A stretch of DNA of 16,490 bases from an uncultured Collinsella sp. (GTDB lineage Bacteria > Actinomycetota > Coriobacteriia > Coriobacteriales > Coriobacteriaceae): the NCBI GenBank assembly GCA_900754075.1, contig CAAEBN010000009.1:1-16490 (forward strand), in the 5' to 3' direction. Positions 15,490 through 16,490 of the stretch are shown here, one piece after another. Position numbers and translations under genes: made by a program. Every line of letters begins with the position of its first letter. The stretch's first letter is position 1. Under the pieces are notes generated by a model that worked only from the letters and a program-made list of their open reading frames with translations, did no database searches and was not told the DNA's origin.

Positions 15490-15756
15490 CTAGGCAATCA
15501 TTGCGTCAAGGGTAATGAGTTCTCTGAGTCGCTCTGTGCGTGTTTGCCCATGGCGTTTTGCCTTCTCGTCAAACGCTTCAAGAACCGATTCACCCACACG
15601 TGCCGATAAAACAACGCTTGGCTCATCAGAGATCGACGGCCTTCCCAGCTTGATGGTGCGACCCTTCGGCCACTCATCTTTTTCGTATGCCTCCGCGGCT
15701 TTCTCCAACTCTCCGGGGGCAAATCCCATCATTTTTTCAAGCTGCTCAGCATCCAT
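15490..15756 (-). CDS. Small ribbon-helix-helix (CopG/antitoxin-like) protein
   Basis: This 88-residue protein has an N-terminal acidic helical part (MDAEQLEKMMGFAPGELEKA), then KGRTIKLGRPSISDEP. A ribbon-helix-helix-like end follows: the strand SVVLSARV, helix ESVLEAFDEKAKRHG, turn, and helix RTERLRELITL. This is the usual build of antitoxins and small autoregulators that bind DNA as dimers. The start at 15756 has a strong AGGAGG about 4-5 bases upstream; the frame continues upstream to 15840, but that part covers the promoter. No toxin-like gene is adjacent on either side, so it is an orphan antitoxin or a plain repressor. It lies in AT-richer DNA with its own promoter and operator. Confidence 0.8.
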   Translation of the reverse strand: MDAEQLEKMMGFAPGELEKAAEAYEKDEWPKGRTIKLGRPSISDEPSVVLSARVGESVLEAFDEKAKRHGQTRTERLRELITLDAMIA

Positions 15757-15771
15757 GGCGCCTCCTATCGA

Positions 15772-15786
15772 TCGACATAATGTCGA
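15772..15786. promoter_or_regulatory. Perfect palindromic operator before the RHH gene
   Basis: TCGACAT-A-ATGTCGA is a perfect 7+1+7 palindrome between the predicted transcription start and the AGGAGG of the RHH gene. Its position fits a repressor block, and the nearest DNA-binding protein is the RHH protein itself, so autoregulation is the simplest reading. Confidence 0.6.
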
Positions 15787-15811
15787 ACGCTGGTTCTCGG
15801 ATTCCCTTTTT

Positions 15812-15840
15812 TGTATACAGTTTTGTAGACAAAAATACAA
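15812..15840 (-). promoter_or_regulatory. Promoter of the RHH gene
   Basis: On the minus strand TTGTAT (15840-15835) and TATACA (15817-15812) are spaced by exactly 17 bases, giving a start near 15805. The spacer contains the dyad TTTTGT/ACAAAA (15821-15834), and the outer TTGTAT/ATACAA is also symmetric, so a second regulator site may overlap the promoter. Confidence 0.6.
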
Positions 15841-16032
15841 GCAGTTTATCGGGATAATTAGCTTGTTTTGATCCGCCTGCTCGATAGGAAATGAGCATTG
15901 ACGGTTTCGATACTCCTTTGCTTTTCAGCTTGGAATTTGGATGCTCGTTGAACTTCCGGAGGGGAGCGTTTTATTAAGCTATCGAGATTCTGGGCAGGAG
16001 CTCTCACCGGTCTTCGATAGTGGGACCAGCTT

Positions 16033-16059
16033 AATTCGCGACACAGTGTGTCGCGAATT
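16033..16059. promoter_or_regulatory. Perfect 27-bp palindrome
   Basis: AATTCGCGACACA and its exact complement flank a single central G (13+1+13). There is no T-run. The size and symmetry fit a high-affinity operator for a dimeric repressor, or a site for a site-specific nuclease or recombinase. No cognate protein is identifiable. Confidence 0.6.
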
Positions 16060-16069
16060 GGAGTAGTCG

Positions 16070-16109
16070 TTGGGTGTCCTTCAATGGCTAGCCATACAAG
16101 AACGTCCAA
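16070..16109. repeat. Decayed copy of the GGGGACGTTCTT hairpin repeat
   Basis: This stretch aligns by eye with the central 40 bases of the repeat at 15347-15402: GGCTAG and CAT in the loop and AAGAACGTCC in the right arm are kept, while the left arm has drifted (GGGTGTCCTTCAA). The loop now forms the perfect 12-mer palindrome ATGGCTAGCCAT (16084-16095). Confidence 0.55.
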
Positions 16110-16180
16110 GTGCCGGATTTTGTCATTTAGTGTCGTTCTCAGCGACTATTCTGGAGGGTCGTGGTCAAAAAAGGGCAAAT

Positions 16181-16222
16181 ATGAGTACTGTTGCCATTAT
16201 GGTTGCATTTATTTTGCTATAA
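16181..16222 (+). CDS. Possible 13-residue hydrophobic peptide (left arm)
   Basis: The frame reads MSTVAIMVAFILL and stops at TAA; AAGGG lies 5 bases before the ATG. It is paired with the facing frame at 16370. The two share MST, then V-A at positions 8-9 and I-L at 11-12, with conservative changes elsewhere, as if both derive from one small hydrophobic protein. It is truncated compared with its partner and could be a decayed copy. Evidence is weak because of the size. Confidence 0.25.
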   Translation: MSTVAIMVAFILL

Positions 16223-16370
16223 ATAGTGGCTCCTGATGAGATTTGTCCCCATTAAGAGCTACGTTTATTGAACATATGAGGAGAAATAACGTCGTCTGCG
16301 GACGAGTGGAACGTTGAATAGTTCCTGAAATGATCAAAATTGCTGCTACTAAACAGGTAGCAGTACTCAT
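16209..16370 (-). CDS. Possible 53-residue peptide with hydrophobic N-terminus (right arm)
   Basis: From the ATG at 16370 (AAGGG 5 bases upstream) the frame reads MSTATCLVAAILIISGTIQR and ends at 16209. The first 17 residues form a short membrane-type helix, and a second hydrophobic patch (TLFLLICSINVAL) follows. Size and make-up resemble type I toxin or small membrane peptides, but the tail after residue 20 could be chance. The start lies within a 7-bp hairpin (CTGCTAC/GTAGCAG, plus 16342-16362). It converges on the left-arm frame. Confidence 0.3.
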   Translation of the reverse strand: MSTATCLVAAILIISGTIQRSTRPQTTLFLLICSINVALNGDKSHQEPLFIAK

Positions 16371-16482
16371 ATTTGCCCTTTTTTGACCATAGCTCCCTCG
16401 GAGACTGGTAGCGCGCACAGTCGTGGTGTAAGAAGCAAGGGAGGGCCATCGCCTAGAATCGTCAGTGCCTAGATATTCGACG

Positions 16483-16490
16483 AAAGGAAA
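16483..16490 (+). promoter_or_regulatory. Probable ribosome binding site of a gene starting just beyond the window
   Basis: AAAGGAAA at the right edge looks like a Shine-Dalgarno sequence with the start codon expected at or after 16491. The TTGACC at 16383-16388, on the outer end of the inverted repeat, points toward it, but no good -10 box is seen at the normal distance. Confidence 0.35.

Larger units (their letters stand above)
15841..16161. other. Non-coding stretch with several dyads, no convincing gene
   Basis: With its flanks, 15757-16490 has no full-size gene. This part holds an imperfect inverted repeat: ATTAAGCT (15973-15980) with AGCTTAAT (16028-16035), and CTATCGA (15979-15985) with TCGATAG (16014-16020). 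It also holds the perfect palindrome at 16033-16059 and the decayed hairpin at 16070-16109. The composition is AT-richer than the rest of the window. An 83-codon minus-strand frame (15858-16109) runs straight through the palindromes and has no supporting start signal. Confidence 0.5.
16162..16389. mobile_element. 228-bp element with perfect 29-bp terminal inverted repeats (MITE-like or invertible)
   Basis: The left end (16162-16190, starting TGGTCAAAAAAGGGCAAATA) and the right end (16361-16389) are exact reverse complements over 29 bases. Each arm carries AAGGG, then five bases, then ATGAGTACTG, reading inward, so each arm contains a ribosome binding site and a start codon. Homology fades inward but does not vanish. 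There is no transposase and no clear target-site duplication. It may be a miniature transposable element, an invertible segment upstream of the next gene, or two facing copies of a small-peptide gene. Confidence 0.6.

Noticed and set aside
15490..15756. Complete toxin-antitoxin pair
   Set aside because: The RHH protein looks antitoxin-like, but neither side holds a toxin-sized frame with a proper start, so only an orphan gene is claimed.
15858..16109. 83-codon open frame on the minus strand
   Set aside because: It reads through the 27-bp palindrome and other dyads, has no good start signal, and its composition is not protein-like.
1..16490. CRISPR array, tRNA or rRNA genes, prophage or conjugation genes
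   Set aside because: No regularly spaced repeats, cloverleaf, rRNA-like sequence or mobility proteins were seen.

Overview
The window looks like a chromosomal segment of a high-GC, Gram-positive gut actinobacterium of the class Coriobacteriia, most likely Collinsella or a close relative. This rests on the coding style, a surface protein ending in an LAxTG-type sorting motif, a TlpA-like lipoprotein with a polytopic ferredoxin and a tiny CxxC protein, LuxR-type orphan regulators, and dispersed palindromes of the GTGACAAAGGGAC type. The genus is an inference from pattern recognition, not from a database search.

Left part (1-7321, all minus strand). A very large secreted surface protein gene runs from 4270 off the left edge. 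It has a Tat-like signal, beta-rich body, Gly/Ser linker and LAGTG motif, and is split by a one-base frameshift near 3444-3453. Its ribosome binding site is buried in a hairpin. Upstream on the same strand are a LuxR-type regulator with a helical-repeat N-terminus, then a histidine kinase and an OmpR-type response regulator that overlap by 4 bp.

Middle part (7322-12990, plus strand). Diverging from the two-component system is a compact redox operon: a 48-residue membrane peptide ending in CLEC, a NapH-like membrane 4Fe-4S protein, and a TlpA/ResA-like lipoprotein thioredoxin, closed by a strong terminator at 9534-9560. The likely logic is electron delivery across the membrane to an extracytoplasmic thiol reductase, with the adjacent kinase/regulator as candidate controller. 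A 1084-residue fused ABC ATPase/FtsX-type permease with a very large external domain follows.

Right part (12991-16490). A membrane protein of unknown function (minus) has a C9 tract just before its start. It is convergent with the ABC gene and divergent from a tRNA-dihydrouridine synthase gene. After that come two long hairpins and a small ribbon-helix-helix protein gene with its own promoter and palindromic operator but no visible partner toxin. The last ~730 bases are AT-richer and hold no convincing full-size gene. They carry a perfect 27-bp palindrome, a degenerate copy of a dispersed hairpin, and a 228-bp element bounded by perfect 29-bp inverted repeats. Each repeat arm contains a ribosome binding site and start codon for a short hydrophobic peptide. 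This last element is the best candidate for something undescribed.
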